In this document: positions 21,292 through 29,877 of the stretch, piece by piece | Layout of the letters: the number at the start of each line of letters is the position of its first letter | How positions within the stretch are numbered: the first letter of the stretch is position 1 | Source: Noviherbaspirillum aerium | GTDB taxonomy: Bacteria > Pseudomonadota > Gammaproteobacteria > Burkholderiales > Burkholderiaceae_D | DNA length: 64,000 nt | Reading direction: 5' to 3' | Assembly (NCBI RefSeq): GCF_008929045.1 | Contig: NZ_VFAH01000011.1 | Span: 124,001 to 188,000, forward strand | Translations under genes and position numbers: made by a program | The notes under the pieces: model-generated | Seen by the model: only the letters and a program-made list of their open reading frames with translations | Databases searched by the model: none | Told to the model about the DNA's origin: nothing

Positions 21292-21594
21292 AGTGCTTGT
21301 TTGCTCATTGCATGATTGGCAGGGTGGAGCAACGCCCGATATCTTGGAAAAGGGATGGATTTTCCAGGCTTCTAGTCTGATTTTTTGGGATTTGCCACAA
21401 AGCCTGGAGACCGCGCTTATCCGGTCCGCGGCTTGCCGAACCGATTGGGCTGACATTCTAGACGCACGCCGATCTGCCGCCGCAAAGAACCGGCTTCCTT
21501 TGATATGGATCTATAGCCTGCCGAGCAAGGAGGCCATCGCCACTGAAAGCAGCTATATAGAGATGTGAAGAATGTTGTGGCGGAGGGCTGAAAC
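21292..21594. other. Intergenic region between groESL promoter and ohr terminator
   Basis: About 300 bases. Small open frames exist on both strands (for example 21293-21568 plus) but none has a ribosome binding site, recognisable product or neighbour support. I see no further structured element. Confidence 0.4.
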
Positions 21595-21623
21595 AAAAAG
21601 CCCCTGTCGATTTCAACAGGGGC
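21595..21623 (-). terminator. Rho-independent terminator of ohr
   Basis: On the minus strand GCCCCTGT and ACAGGGGC form a stem followed by TTTTTG. It starts about 37 bases after the ohr stop. Confidence 0.85.
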
Positions 21624-21659
21624 ATGGGGCAAGCAAAACTTCAGATTTCAGATAGGCGA

Positions 21660-22079
21660 TCAGGCCAGCCCGACCTTGACATCGACATTGCCGCGGGTCG
21701 CGTTGGAATACGGGCAGACTTCATGCGCCTTGTTGATCAGGGCTTCGGCAGCGGACTGTTCCATGCCGGGCAGGGAAACGCGCAGGGAGACATCCAGTCC
21801 GAAACCGCCGCGATCGTTCGGGCCAATGCCGACATCGGCGGTGACGGAGGCATCGGCAGGCAATGTGGTCTTGGTCGCCATGGAAACGAACTTGAGCGCC
21901 GACAGGAAGCAGGCGGAATAGCCCGCAGCAAACAGTTGTTCCGGATTGGTGCCGTCTCCGCCCGCACCGCCCAGTTCCTTGGGCGTGCTCAGCTTGGCTT
22001 CGAGTTTGTTGTCATTGGTGACGGCGCGGCCGTCGCGGCCGCCGGTGGCTGTGGCTTGTGCGGTGTACAGGATCTGCAT
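21660..22079 (-). CDS. ohr: Organic hydroperoxide resistance protein Ohr
   Basis: Thiol peroxidase of the OsmC/Ohr family that reduces organic and fatty-acid hydroperoxides in the cytosol. The 139 residues carry both redox cysteines: [14 protein letters not shown] (peroxidatic, about residue 60) and [13 protein letters not shown] (resolving, near 125). The ATG at 22079 follows GAGGAG at good spacing and gives the [17 protein letters not shown] start; an upstream in-frame ATG is not needed. The ohrR gene lies immediately upstream on the same strand, with a palindromic operator between. Confidence 0.96.
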   Translation of the reverse strand: MQILYTAQATATGGRDGRAVTNDNKLEAKLSTPKELGGAGGDGTNPEQLFAAGYSACFLSALKFVSMATKTTLPADASVTADVGIGPNDRGGFGLDVSLRVSLPGMEQSAAEALINKAHEVCPYSNATRGNVDVKVGLA

Positions 22080-22157
22080 GAAATTCTCCTCGGTAAGAAA
22101 TGGAAAAAGCGAAAAGTGGTTTCGGTTCTCAGGTGTTAGTGAGATAAATATAGCATC

Positions 22158-22183
22158 CAATTAAATTGCGTGCAATCTAATTG
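22158..22183 (-). promoter_or_regulatory. Candidate OhrR operator upstream of ohr
   Basis: CAATTAAATTGC and GCAATCTAATTG face each other around a two-base centre; 11 of 13 positions per half are symmetric. An AT-rich palindrome of this type, 75 bases upstream of ohr and next to an OhrR gene, fits a MarR/OhrR binding site. Confidence 0.75.
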
Positions 22184-22200
22184 ATAGATTCTGATTATTT

Positions 22201-22249
22201 CTCATTTCTCATTTCTCATTTCTCATTTCTCATTTGTCATTTGTCATTT
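22201..22249. repeat. Seven-copy heptanucleotide tandem repeat
   Basis: Five copies of CTCATTT are followed by two of GTCATTT, in perfect 7-base register. The array lies between ohrR and the candidate OhrR operator, upstream of the ohr promoter region. Confidence 0.95.
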
Positions 22250-22345
22250 GCCGAATGAGTGCTGGAACATGTCTTTTGCGCTGTTCCAGGCAGTGGCGCG
22301 GCGGTCCTCAAGCATGAATGCCTGCCGGGGTTGCCATGAGGTTCG

Positions 22346-22822
22346 TTACTGATCGTCGTCGGGTTTGGCAAGTTCCTCGCGGATGGATGACAGCTGGCTT
22401 CGCAGCGCCTCAAGCGTATCCAGCGTTTGCCCGCTGGCGCACAGGATCTGGTGCGGAACCGACTGGGCTTTCTTTTTCAGCGCCCGTCCTTCCCTGGTAA
22501 GGGTAATGCGCACCTGCCGCTCATCGGCTTCGTCGCGTGTGCGCTGGATCAGTGCCGATGCCTCTAGACGTTTCAACAACGGCGTGAGCGTGCCGGAATC
22601 GAGAAACAGTTTTTCACCGATGCTTTTCACCAGGACATCATCCTGTTGCCAGAGAACCAGCATCACCAGGTATTGAGGATAGGTCAGACCCAGCTTGTCG
22701 AGAAACGGCTTGTAGGTCTTGGTCATTGCTAATGACGTGGAGTAAAGGGCAAAGCAGAACTGGTTATCCAGCGCCAGTGGATCGGGAGGCGAATGACGCG
22801 GCGAGTTGGCGGATTTGGACAT
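22346..22822 (-). CDS. ohrR: Organic hydroperoxide sensor/repressor OhrR (MarR family)
   Basis: Redox-sensing repressor of ohr. The 158 residues include the reactive cysteine in LDNQFCFALYS (Cys23), the equivalent of the conserved N-terminal sensing cysteine of OhrR. The winged helix follows: LTYPQYLVMLVLWQ, the recognition region LFLDSGTLTPLLKRLE, and the wing RTRDEADERQVRITLT. Additional cysteine near residue 128 (QILCASG) fits two-cysteine OhrR types. It precedes ohr on the same strand. Confidence 0.93.
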   Translation of the reverse strand: MSKSANSPRHSPPDPLALDNQFCFALYSTSLAMTKTYKPFLDKLGLTYPQYLVMLVLWQQDDVLVKSIGEKLFLDSGTLTPLLKRLEASALIQRTRDEADERQVRITLTREGRALKKKAQSVPHQILCASGQTLDTLEALRSQLSSIREELAKPDDDQ

Positions 22823-22880
22823 GATTTGAGAAGGACGGCGTGGGATAATCGATTGCGTATGATCTATTCCTTGTCATCCT

Positions 22881-24293
22881 ATGCGAATTCAACGAAGTCT
22901 CCAAGCCGCATGGCTGTTATTTAGCTTTGCTGCGACTGCCTGCGCGCAACAACTTCCGCTCACCGTCGGCGATGCGCTCCAGCGTGCCGGGATTCCGGTC
23001 GAAGCGGCAGGAATCTATGTGCAGGAAGTTGGCAACCATCCGCCCATGTTGTCGGCAAATGCGATGCAGCCATTCAATCCCGCTTCCACCATGAAGCTTG
23101 TGACCAGCAATGCGGCGCTGGAAATACTCGGTCCGACATTTACCTGGAAGACAAGGGCATATGCCCTCGGCAGGATGCGCGGCGCCGTGCTGCATGGCGA
23201 CCTGTATATCAAGGGCGGCGGGGATCCGAAGCTCATCCTGGAAAATTTCTGGCTGTTCCTGCGGCGCATCCGTGCGAAGGGCATACGGGAAATCCGCGGC
23301 AATCTGATCCTGGACCGCAGCGCATTTGAACACATGCCCCACGATCCGGCACAGTTCGATGGCGATCCTTCCAAGACCTACAATGTCGGACCCGACGCAC
23401 TGCTGCTCAACTACAAGGCGCTGGGATTCCGATTCACGCCTGATACGGCGGGTCATGCGGTGCAGGTGGCGAGCGATCCGCCGATGGCTTCCTTCCCCAT
23501 CACGCCGCCACGGCTGAGCGGCGGAGAATGCACCGACTGGCGTGCTCGTCTGCAGCCGGTCATCGATGCGGCAGGTGCGCGCTTTGGCGGCGGTTATCCT
23601 GTGGCTTGCGGCGAGAGGACATGGTATGTGCATCCCTACCAGATGACGCATACGCAATATTTCGGCCTGGTATTCCGCCGCCTGTGGGCCGAGACAGGCG
23701 GGTCTTTCACGGGGGATGTACGCGACGGCGTGGTGCCTGCGAATGCCGCTCCCGTCTCGGAATGGGAATCCGCGCCGCTGGCGGAGATCATCCGCGACAT
23801 CAACAAATACAGCAACAACGTGATGGCGCGGCAACTGCTGCTGACGCTGGCGGGAGCGGTCACCAAGCTGCCGGCCAATACGGTTCATGGAGCAGCGGTA
23901 GTGCGCACCTGGCTGTCGGGCAAGGGCATCGATGCTCCGGAGATGAGCATCGATAACGGTTCGGGCCTGTCGCGCACGGAGCGCCTGTCCGCCGCCAGTC
24001 TGGGACGGATGCTGGCTGCTGCCTATGCGGCGCCGACCATGCCGGAGTTCATGGCTTCGCTGCCGCTGGTGGCCTACGACGGCACCATGCGCTCGCGTCT
24101 CGTCAATCAAACGGTGGCAGGCAAGGCGCATATCAAGACGGGCACGCTCAATGAAGTGCGCAATGTGGCGGGGTATGTGCTTGCCGCTTCGGGCAGGCGC
24201 TATGTGGTGGTCTGCCTTGTCAATCATCTCAATGCCGATCGTGCCTACGAGGCGCAGGACGCGCTGCTGCAATGGGTGTACGAGAATGGCTGA
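22881..24293 (+). CDS. dacB: D-alanyl-D-alanine carboxypeptidase/endopeptidase (PBP4)
   Basis: Periplasmic penicillin-binding protein of class C that trims peptide stems and cleaves cross-links. The 470 residues begin with a signal peptide (through about residue 23, ...FAATACAQQ). All three active-site motifs are present: SxxK as PASTMKLVTS (near residue 68), SxN as KYSNNVMARQL (near 313), and KTG as HIKTGTLNEVRN (near 418). Length matches PBP4 of this group. Confidence 0.95.
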   Translation: MRIQRSLQAAWLLFSFAATACAQQLPLTVGDALQRAGIPVEAAGIYVQEVGNHPPMLSANAMQPFNPASTMKLVTSNAALEILGPTFTWKTRAYALGRMRGAVLHGDLYIKGGGDPKLILENFWLFLRRIRAKGIREIRGNLILDRSAFEHMPHDPAQFDGDPSKTYNVGPDALLLNYKALGFRFTPDTAGHAVQVASDPPMASFPITPPRLSGGECTDWRARLQPVIDAAGARFGGGYPVACGERTWYVHPYQMTHTQYFGLVFRRLWAETGGSFTGDVRDGVVPANAAPVSEWESAPLAEIIRDINKYSNNVMARQLLLTLAGAVTKLPANTVHGAAVVRTWLSGKGIDAPEMSIDNGSGLSRTERLSAASLGRMLAAAYAAPTMPEFMASLPLVAYDGTMRSRLVNQTVAGKAHIKTGTLNEVRNVAGYVLAASGRRYVVVCLVNHLNADRAYEAQDALLQWVYENG

Positions 24294-24499
24294 CGCATTG
24301 CCGGTCCGACCGGAATGGTGGACCGGAGATCTGGCGATCACTCTTGACGGGAAAACAAGGCAGGTGTCGCCACGCTTGCCCCCGACCCCGCTTCGCTCGC
24401 GGGCAAGGGAAGCCGCTTCCCGGGCAGTTGAATTTGGACTATCCGCTCCCTGCGGTTATTCGGTCATCCAGTCATTCCGCCGCGCCGGCCGATTCCGCA

Positions 24500-25000
24500 T
24501 CAAAGCATGACCGGACGATCCGGCAGCTGGTTGCGGGTGGACCCGTCATCCGGATACAACCGGCACAGCATGTGGTTCAATTCGTCGATGGCGGCAATGA
24601 CGCTGCGATGATATTCGCCGCGTGCGAAGCCCTGGGTGATTGTCTTGCAGACCGCATTCCAGTCTTCCGCCGACACCAGTCTTCCCACACCGCGGTCGGC
24701 CACGATCTCGACCTGGTGATCGGCAAGATTGATGTAGACGAGGACACCGCAGTTTTCTTCCGTATCCCAGACGCCGTAGCGCGCAAACAGTTCGCGTGCG
24801 CGTTCGCGGGGTGCGACGCCATTGAGCACTGCCTGCAAGTCCAGCGCCGGTTCGATCACGACGCGCACTTCGGCGCGGTGCCGTTTTTCGCCTTCGGCGA
24901 TGGCTTCCTCGATCGCCTGCAGGGCGTCCGGCGGGAATGACCGCCGGCCGGCTGCCGAAGTCGTGCACAAATGACGAAAAATGCGAGAGAAAGTACTCAT
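24500..25000 (-). CDS. TPM domain-containing protein
   Basis: A 166-residue protein of the TPM (TLP18.3/Psb32/MOLO-1, formerly DUF477) superfamily, without a signal peptide. Family features are ALQAIEEAIAEGEKRHRAEVRVVIE, the GVWDTEENCGVLVYINLADHQVEIVADRGVGRLV core and a helical end. It is the last gene of the lemA-TPM-TPM operon, abutting the upstream gene with no gap. Function is unassigned; such triplets recur in bacteria. Confidence 0.85.
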   Translation of the reverse strand: MSTFSRIFRHLCTTSAAGRRSFPPDALQAIEEAIAEGEKRHRAEVRVVIEPALDLQAVLNGVAPRERARELFARYGVWDTEENCGVLVYINLADHQVEIVADRGVGRLVSAEDWNAVCKTITQGFARGEYHRSVIAAIDELNHMLCRLYPDDGSTRNQLPDRPVML

Positions 25001-25825
25001 TTACCAGTTCCCCGAGGCGCCGCCGCCATCTGCCGTGCCGCCCCCGCCGGAAAACCCGCCGGAGCCTCCGAATCCGCCGCCGAAGCCGCCCCCGCTTCCA
25101 CCGCCGTAGCCTCCGCCAAAGCCCCCCAAACCGCCGCCAAGAATGATGCCCGGCGAAGAGCGTCCCCATCCATCCCGGTAGCGCACATGACGACGTGACG
25201 ACGACATGCGGGAAAGGAGCAGGAAAAGGACGACGAAAAAGATGAACATGCCCAGCGAAATGCCGTCGCTGGCCTGTTCTTCGATGTCGTCTCTGCTGGC
25301 CGGACCCGGAAAGCTTTCCTTGTCGAGCAGGCTGGTAATGGCCGATATGCCTGCGGCCAGTCCGCCGTAGAAATCGTTTTGCCGGAAATGCGGCGCAATC
25401 ACATCCTGGAGAATGCGCTTGGACTGGGCATCGGTCAGCGAACCCTGGACGCCGCGGCCGGCTTCGATGCGCAGGCGGCGCAGCGCCGGCGGATTGTCCT
25501 TCGCCACCAGCAGCAGCACGCCGTCGTCGACCCCCTTGCGGCCGAGCTGCCATGCATCGAATACGCGGATGCCGTACTGCTCGATCGCTTCCGGCTCGGT
25601 CTTGTTGACGAGCAGGACAGCGATCTGGCTGCCGGTGCGGCTCTCGTAATCCTTCAGCACGTTTTCTAGCGTCGCCCGCTGGGCGGCGGTCAGCATGCCG
25701 GCCTGGTCGGTGACCCGGGTCTGCAGCGGCGGCACGGGAACGAATTCCTGCGCCCGCACGGGAATCTGGAGCTGCAGCAGTGCGAACATCAGCAGCATGC
25801 CGGCAAGCGATCGGAGGAGAGTCAT
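25001..25825 (-). CDS. YgcG-type TPM domain protein with glycine-rich tail
   Basis: A 274-residue exported membrane protein. The signal peptide ends near residue 26 (LQLQIPVRAQE), a TPM domain spans about 30-175 (VTDQAGMLTAAQRATLENVLKDYE and VLLLVAKDNPPALRRLRIEAGRGVQG in parts), and a membrane helix lies near 195-210 (GISLGMFIFFVVLFLLLS). The tail is extremely Gly-rich with a terminal GNW. This is the classical YgcG architecture, and YgcG and LemA are commonly encoded together. Confidence 0.88.
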   Translation of the reverse strand: MTLLRSLAGMLLMFALLQLQIPVRAQEFVPVPPLQTRVTDQAGMLTAAQRATLENVLKDYESRTGSQIAVLLVNKTEPEAIEQYGIRVFDAWQLGRKGVDDGVLLLVAKDNPPALRRLRIEAGRGVQGSLTDAQSKRILQDVIAPHFRQNDFYGGLAAGISAITSLLDKESFPGPASRDDIEEQASDGISLGMFIFFVVLFLLLSRMSSSRRHVRYRDGWGRSSPGIILGGGLGGFGGGYGGGSGGGFGGGFGGSGGFSGGGGTADGGGASGNW

Positions 25826-25833
25826 GGCGGGGC

Positions 25834-26427
25834 TTACTTGCCGAAGTTGACTGTCGGCGCGTTCGAGATCGCCTTCTCGTTTTCAACCGTGAACGAGGGC
25901 TTCACTTCATAGTTGAAGACCATGGCCGTCAGATTGGTCGGGAAGCTGCGGGCCAATACGTTGTAATCGCGGACTGCCTGTATGTAGCGCTGGCGGGCGA
26001 CGGTGATCCGGTTCTCGGTGCCTTCCAGCTGCGACTGCAGGTCGCGGAAACTGGTGTCGGCCTTGAGCTGCGGATAATTCTCGGAGACGGCCATGAGGCG
26101 CGACAGGGCAGAGGAGAGTTCGCCCTGGACCTGCTGGAACTTGCTGAAGGCTTCCGGATTGTTCAGCACCTCGGGCGTGATCTGGAAGCTGGTCGCCGCC
26201 GCGCGGGCGCGGGTCACGGCTTCCAGGGTTTCGCGCTCATGGGATGCATAGCCCTTGACGGTGTTGACCAGATTGGGAATCAGGTCAGCGCGCCGCTGAT
26301 ACTGGTTGACCACCTCGCCCCAGGCGGCCTTGACCTGTTCGTCCTTGTCCTGGAACTGGTTGTAGCCGCAGGCGCTCAGGAGCGACGCCAGCCAGATCGT
26401 GACAGCCAATCTCATCCAAGTCTTCAT
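25834..26427 (-). CDS. lemA: LemA family lipoprotein
   Basis: A 197-residue all-helical protein with an N-terminal lipobox (WLASLLSACGYN, Cys about 20), so probably a lipoprotein. The family core is NQFQDKDEQVKAAWGEVVNQYQRRADLIPNLVNTVKGYA, read in parts, followed by long coiled helices and the end SFPTNLTAMVFNYEVKPSF. First gene of the lemA-ygcG-TPM operon, 8 bases before the YgcG-type gene. Molecular role unknown. Confidence 0.93.
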   Translation of the reverse strand: MKTWMRLAVTIWLASLLSACGYNQFQDKDEQVKAAWGEVVNQYQRRADLIPNLVNTVKGYASHERETLEAVTRARAAATSFQITPEVLNNPEAFSKFQQVQGELSSALSRLMAVSENYPQLKADTSFRDLQSQLEGTENRITVARQRYIQAVRDYNVLARSFPTNLTAMVFNYEVKPSFTVENEKAISNAPTVNFGK

Positions 26428-26479
26428 CGTTTTTCCTTATCTTGTTCGTGTGGGGAAGCGTCCAAACCCGGGTTGCCAT

Positions 26480-27370
26480 TTAATTATGGGCGGCCGGGCG
26501 TGGTTTCAACAGTACGGTGCTCATTGCTGCAAGAATCAAGCCCATGGCCGCATAGTCCTGCCAGTGCGGCTGCTCATCCAGCCACCATGCGCCTGAAAAC
26601 ACACCGAGCACCGGAATCATCATGACGGACAGGCTGGATGCCACCGGCGGCAGCTTGCGCGCCAGCCCGAACCAGACCACATGGGCAAAGCCGAAAATGA
26701 TCGCGGCGTTATAGGCGATCGCTGCCCAGGATGCCGGTCCCGGTACATGCCAGGCGTTGCTCTCCAGCACCGTGCAGGCTAGCAACATCGCCGAGGTGGT
26801 CAGCGCCAGCATCCAGAAGGTGAGTGCGATGGTCGGCATGTCGATGCGCGAGCGCTTCATCGTCACCGTGCCGTAGCCCCATCCCGCGGCGGCAATCAGG
26901 GCAAAGACGCTGCCCAGCGGATTGCCCGAGAGAGCGGCAAATTCACTGGAGAGCAGGAGCAGGGCGCCGGTCAATGCGCAGGCGATGCCGATCCAGGCCC
27001 GGCGGTCCGGATGCTCGCCAAAGAACAGCAGTCCGCACAGGACCGCCCACACCGGCATCGTGTAGCCGAGGATCGCGGCGCGGCCGGAAGCCAGCATCTT
27101 GACGCCAAGAATCATGAACACATGCCAGATCAGCATGTTGGGCACCGCAAGCCGGACAATCTCGCCGGCGCGGCCGCGCGGGATCGCCAGCGACACTCCC
27201 TGGGCGCGGGCGGCCAGCCAGATGATGGGCAATGCCCCGATCATGCTCAGCACGCGGAAGCTCAAGGGAGGGAAATCGCGCACGCCGATCTTCATGATCG
27301 GCCAGTTGATGCCCCAGCACAGGGTCAGCAGAATGAGAAGGATCCAGTCCTTGCGCGAAAGCGATGTCAT
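26480..27370 (-). CDS. EamA/DMT family transporter
   Basis: Inner-membrane exporter or importer of the drug/metabolite superfamily. The 296 residues start [20 protein letters not shown] and contain about ten hydrophobic segments arranged as two EamA halves, with the typical [18 protein letters not shown] after the first helix. ATG 27370 is preferred; a longer frame starts at 27418 but would overlap the divergent pyrF promoter. Substrate unknown. Confidence 0.9.
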   Translation of the reverse strand: MTSLSRKDWILLILLTLCWGINWPIMKIGVRDFPPLSFRVLSMIGALPIIWLAARAQGVSLAIPRGRAGEIVRLAVPNMLIWHVFMILGVKMLASGRAAILGYTMPVWAVLCGLLFFGEHPDRRAWIGIACALTGALLLLSSEFAALSGNPLGSVFALIAAAGWGYGTVTMKRSRIDMPTIALTFWMLALTTSAMLLACTVLESNAWHVPGPASWAAIAYNAAIIFGFAHVVWFGLARKLPPVASSLSVMMIPVLGVFSGAWWLDEQPHWQDYAAMGLILAAMSTVLLKPRPAAHN

Positions 27371-27429
27371 GCCGAAACGATAGCATGGCAAGTTACAATG
27401 CGTTTTGTCTGAATTCATCCTTCATCGCC

Positions 27430-28248
27430 GTGACTTTCCTTGAAAAACTCTCCGCCGCATGGACGGCGAACAATTCCCTGCTGTGCGTAGGCCTCGATCC
27501 CGACACCGGCAAGCTTCCCGATGCCGTCCGCCCGCAGCCCGACGCCATCTATGCCTTCTGCAAGGCGATCGTCGATGCGACCGCCGATCTGGCCTGTTCC
27601 TTCAAGCCGCAGATTGCCTATTTCGCCGCGCTGCGCGCCGAAGACCAGCTGGAAGCGCTCTGCCGGTACATCCGCGAGACCTACCCGCATATACCGGTCG
27701 TGCTCGACGCCAAGCGCGGCGACATCGGCGCCACCGCCGAGCAGTATGCAAGGGAAGCCTTCGAGCGCTACGGCGCGGATGCGGTCACCGTCAATCCCTA
27801 CATGGGTTTCGATTCCGTGGCGCCCTACCTGGAATGGAAGGACCGCGGCGTGATCATCCTGTGCCGCACCTCCAATCCCGGCGGCTCCGACCTGCAGTTC
27901 CTGAATGCCGACGGCATGCCCGTCTACCAGCATGTGGCGCGCCTGGTGGCGGAAAAATGGAATACCAGCGGACAGTGCGGCCTGGTGGTCGGGGCCACTT
28001 TCCCGGAAGAGCTGGCCCAGGTGCGCAATATCGTTGGCGACATGCCGCTGCTGGTGCCGGGCATCGGCGCACAGGGCGGAGACATCCAGGCCACCGTCAA
28101 GGCCGGCCGCACCGCCGCCGGCAGCGGCATGATGATCAATTCCTCGCGCGCCATCCTGTATGCGAAGCCGCAAGGCGGCGAGGATTTTGCCGGCGCCGCG
28201 CGGCGGGTTGCGCTTGAAACCCGGGATGCGATCAACCGGTACCGGTAG
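27430..28248 (+). CDS. pyrF: Orotidine 5'-phosphate decarboxylase
   Basis: Last step of UMP synthesis: decarboxylation of OMP. The 272-residue product is a long (type 2) PyrF with the active-site motif [18 protein letters not shown] (about residue 94) and the phosphate-binding end [10 protein letters not shown]. The start is GTG 27430, giving [14 protein letters not shown]; upstream in-frame ATGs would overlap the divergent EamA gene and add unrelated sequence. Confidence 0.95.
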   Translation: MTFLEKLSAAWTANNSLLCVGLDPDTGKLPDAVRPQPDAIYAFCKAIVDATADLACSFKPQIAYFAALRAEDQLEALCRYIRETYPHIPVVLDAKRGDIGATAEQYAREAFERYGADAVTVNPYMGFDSVAPYLEWKDRGVIILCRTSNPGGSDLQFLNADGMPVYQHVARLVAEKWNTSGQCGLVVGATFPEELAQVRNIVGDMPLLVPGIGAQGGDIQATVKAGRTAAGSGMMINSSRAILYAKPQGGEDFAGAARRVALETRDAINRYR

Positions 28249-28280
28249 ATTTCCGGCCGTCGGGCGCCGTTGAACCGGAT

Positions 28281-29162
28281 TCAGGCGCCTGCGAAAAACG
28301 ACTTCATTTCCTGCAGCAGCAGGTCCGGCACCTGGTCCGGAATGAAGTGGCCAGCCGGCAAGGCCTTGCCGGTGACGGGCAGCGCGCATTTCGCCTGCCA
28401 GTCTTCCATCGGCTTGAACAGCTTGCCGACCACGCCGTGCTCGCCCCACACCACATGGGTTGGACAGGCCAGCTTTCCTGCATCGTGGTCGCGGTCGTGT
28501 TCGAGATCGATGGTGGCCGCCGCCCGGTAGTCTTCGCAGGAGGCATGGATGGCCTCGGGCGTGCAGAAGCAGCGTTCATACTCCGCCTTCGCCGCCGCAT
28601 CGATGAAGCTTGCGCCGCCGGAACCCCAGCCGCCCAGCGTGTAATTGAGGAAGAACGAGGCGTTGCTGCCGATCAGCGTTTCCGGCAAGGGGTAAGGCTG
28701 GATCAGCATGAACCAGTGGTAGTACAGGGTCGCGAAGCGCATGTCGGTCGCTTCATACATGGTGCGGGTCGGCGAAATGTCGATCACCATCAGCTTCTTC
28801 ACCGCATCCGGATGGTCCAGCGCGAGCCGATGGGCCACCCTTCCGCCGCGGTCATGTCCGCACAGATCGAAGCGATCATGTCCGAGCGCCGTCATCAGTT
28901 CCACCATGTCCCGGGCCATGGTCCGTTTCGAATAATTGGCGTGGTCCTTGTCGCCCGGCGGCTTGGAAGAATCGCCGTAACCCCGCAGGTCCGGCATCAC
29001 GAGCGTGAAGCGTTCGGCGAGCGCATCGGCCACGCGGTGCCAGATGACATGCGTCTGCGGAAAGCCGTGCAAGAGCAGCAGCGGCGGACCGCTGCCGCCG
29101 TGGCGGAAATGGATGCTGACGCCGTTGACGTCGCGTCGCTCGCTTGGGAATTGGTCCAGCAT
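28281..29162 (-). CDS. Alpha/beta hydrolase, fluoroacetate/haloacetate dehalogenase type
   Basis: Predicted to hydrolyse the carbon-halogen bond of haloacetates to glycolate through an aspartyl-ester intermediate. The 293 residues contain the nucleophile motif GHDRGGRVAHRLALDHPD with Asp104, Arg105 and Arg108; Asp128 (VIDIS) as acid; His149-Trp150 (YYHWFMLIQPYPLPE) and Tyr212 (CEDYRA) as the halide pocket; and His272 (AGHFIPDQ) as base. These positions coincide almost exactly with those I recall for fluoroacetate dehalogenase FA1. ATG 29162 has GGAGG at 7-base spacing and overlaps the pncC stop by 1 base; ATG 29165 is the alternative. A general haloacid or epoxide hydrolase role is less likely. 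Confidence 0.85.
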   Translation of the reverse strand: MLDQFPSERRDVNGVSIHFRHGGSGPPLLLLHGFPQTHVIWHRVADALAERFTLVMPDLRGYGDSSKPPGDKDHANYSKRTMARDMVELMTALGHDRFDLCGHDRGGRVAHRLALDHPDAVKKLMVIDISPTRTMYEATDMRFATLYYHWFMLIQPYPLPETLIGSNASFFLNYTLGGWGSGGASFIDAAAKAEYERCFCTPEAIHASCEDYRAAATIDLEHDRDHDAGKLACPTHVVWGEHGVVGKLFKPMEDWQAKCALPVTGKALPAGHFIPDQVPDLLLQEMKSFFAGA

Positions 29163-29653
29163 CATGCGTCCTCCAGATCCAGAAAGCGCAGCAAGCCTTG
29201 CAGCGCATGTACGATGGTTTGTTCCCGCACCGCCCGCCTGTCGCCTGGGAAGACCAGGCGCTCGGTGAAGGTATGGCCCTTGCGCGCCCAGCCAAAGCAG
29301 ATCGTGCCAACCGGCTTGCCGGGCACCGCGCCGCCGGGGCCGGCGATGCCGGTCGTCGAGAGAGCGACGTGGGCAACGCTGCCGGATAGCGCGCCTTCGG
29401 CCATGGCAGCAGCGACTTCCTCGCTGACGGCACCGAACTGGTCGATGCGCGACGCCGGCACCTTCAGCAATTCGGTTTTCGATGCATTGGAATAAGTGAC
29501 GAAGCCACGCTCGAACCATGCCGATGAACCGGCTATCTCGGTGACGGCCTGGGCAACGCCGCCGCCGGTACAGGATTCCGCCGTGGCCAGCATCAGGCCC
29601 TTCCGCTGCAGCACGTCGCCCACGCGCGCCGCCAGATCGATGATGTCGCTCAT
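29162..29653 (-). CDS. pncC: CinA-family nicotinamide-nucleotide amidohydrolase (PncC)
   Basis: Deamidates nicotinamide mononucleotide in pyridine nucleotide recycling. The 163-residue product is the stand-alone CinA C-terminal domain: LMLATAESCTGGGVAQAVTE (active-site Ser/Thr region), SAWFERGFVTYSNASK and TTGIAGPGGAVPGKPVGTI. It overlaps the dehalogenase start. In related genomes this gene usually follows thiL-pgpA directly; here a decayed gene and a repeat element lie between. Confidence 0.92.
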   Translation of the reverse strand: MSDIIDLAARVGDVLQRKGLMLATAESCTGGGVAQAVTEIAGSSAWFERGFVTYSNASKTELLKVPASRIDQFGAVSEEVAAAMAEGALSGSVAHVALSTTGIAGPGGAVPGKPVGTICFGWARKGHTFTERLVFPGDRRAVREQTIVHALQGLLRFLDLEDA

Positions 29654-29682
29654 GTACTATCCCTTTTTGCCGAGTTTTAACT

Positions 29683-29822
29683 AGGCTGTGTTTGATAAGC
29701 TGCTGTGTGGTCCGGGTCCGAATCCGCGCCTGCGGTGCTCGGCGTACATTCGTACGCGCACGCTCCCACTCCTGAACGCAACGCAACTCCGAACCGCTCG
29801 CGACGCATATCAAACACAGCCT
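29683..29822. mobile_element. MITE-like 140-bp element with terminal inverted repeats
   Basis: AGGCTGTGTTTGATA at 29683-29697 is repeated exactly inverted at 29808-29822 (17 bp with one mismatch if extended by two bases each side). The interior has a centre hairpin GCGTAC-ATTC-GTACGC at 29742-29757 and no coding capacity. No clear target-site duplication is visible. Size, ends and lack of coding fit a miniature inverted-repeat element. Confidence 0.6.
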
Positions 29823-29877
29823 GGTGGAAAATGCGCCAATTTACTTTACCACTCCGCTGGAAAGCAGGCTTGCGCCG

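Noticed and set aside
21293..21568. 91-codon plus-strand frame upstream of the groESL promoter
   Set aside because: It has no start signal or recognisable domain, and begins inside the divergent promoter region.
22201..22249. Heptamer array considered as a CRISPR or direct-repeat array
   Set aside because: Units are 7 bases with no spacers, so it is a simple-sequence repeat.
22244..22315. 23-codon minus-strand frame between ohrR and the heptamer repeat
   Set aside because: No ribosome binding site, ends in the repeat array, too short for any support.
29163..29813. Extended N-terminus for the dehalogenase gene up to 29813
   Set aside because: The extension overlaps pncC in another frame and reads as low-complexity Arg-rich sequence; ATG 29162 with GGAGG is far better.
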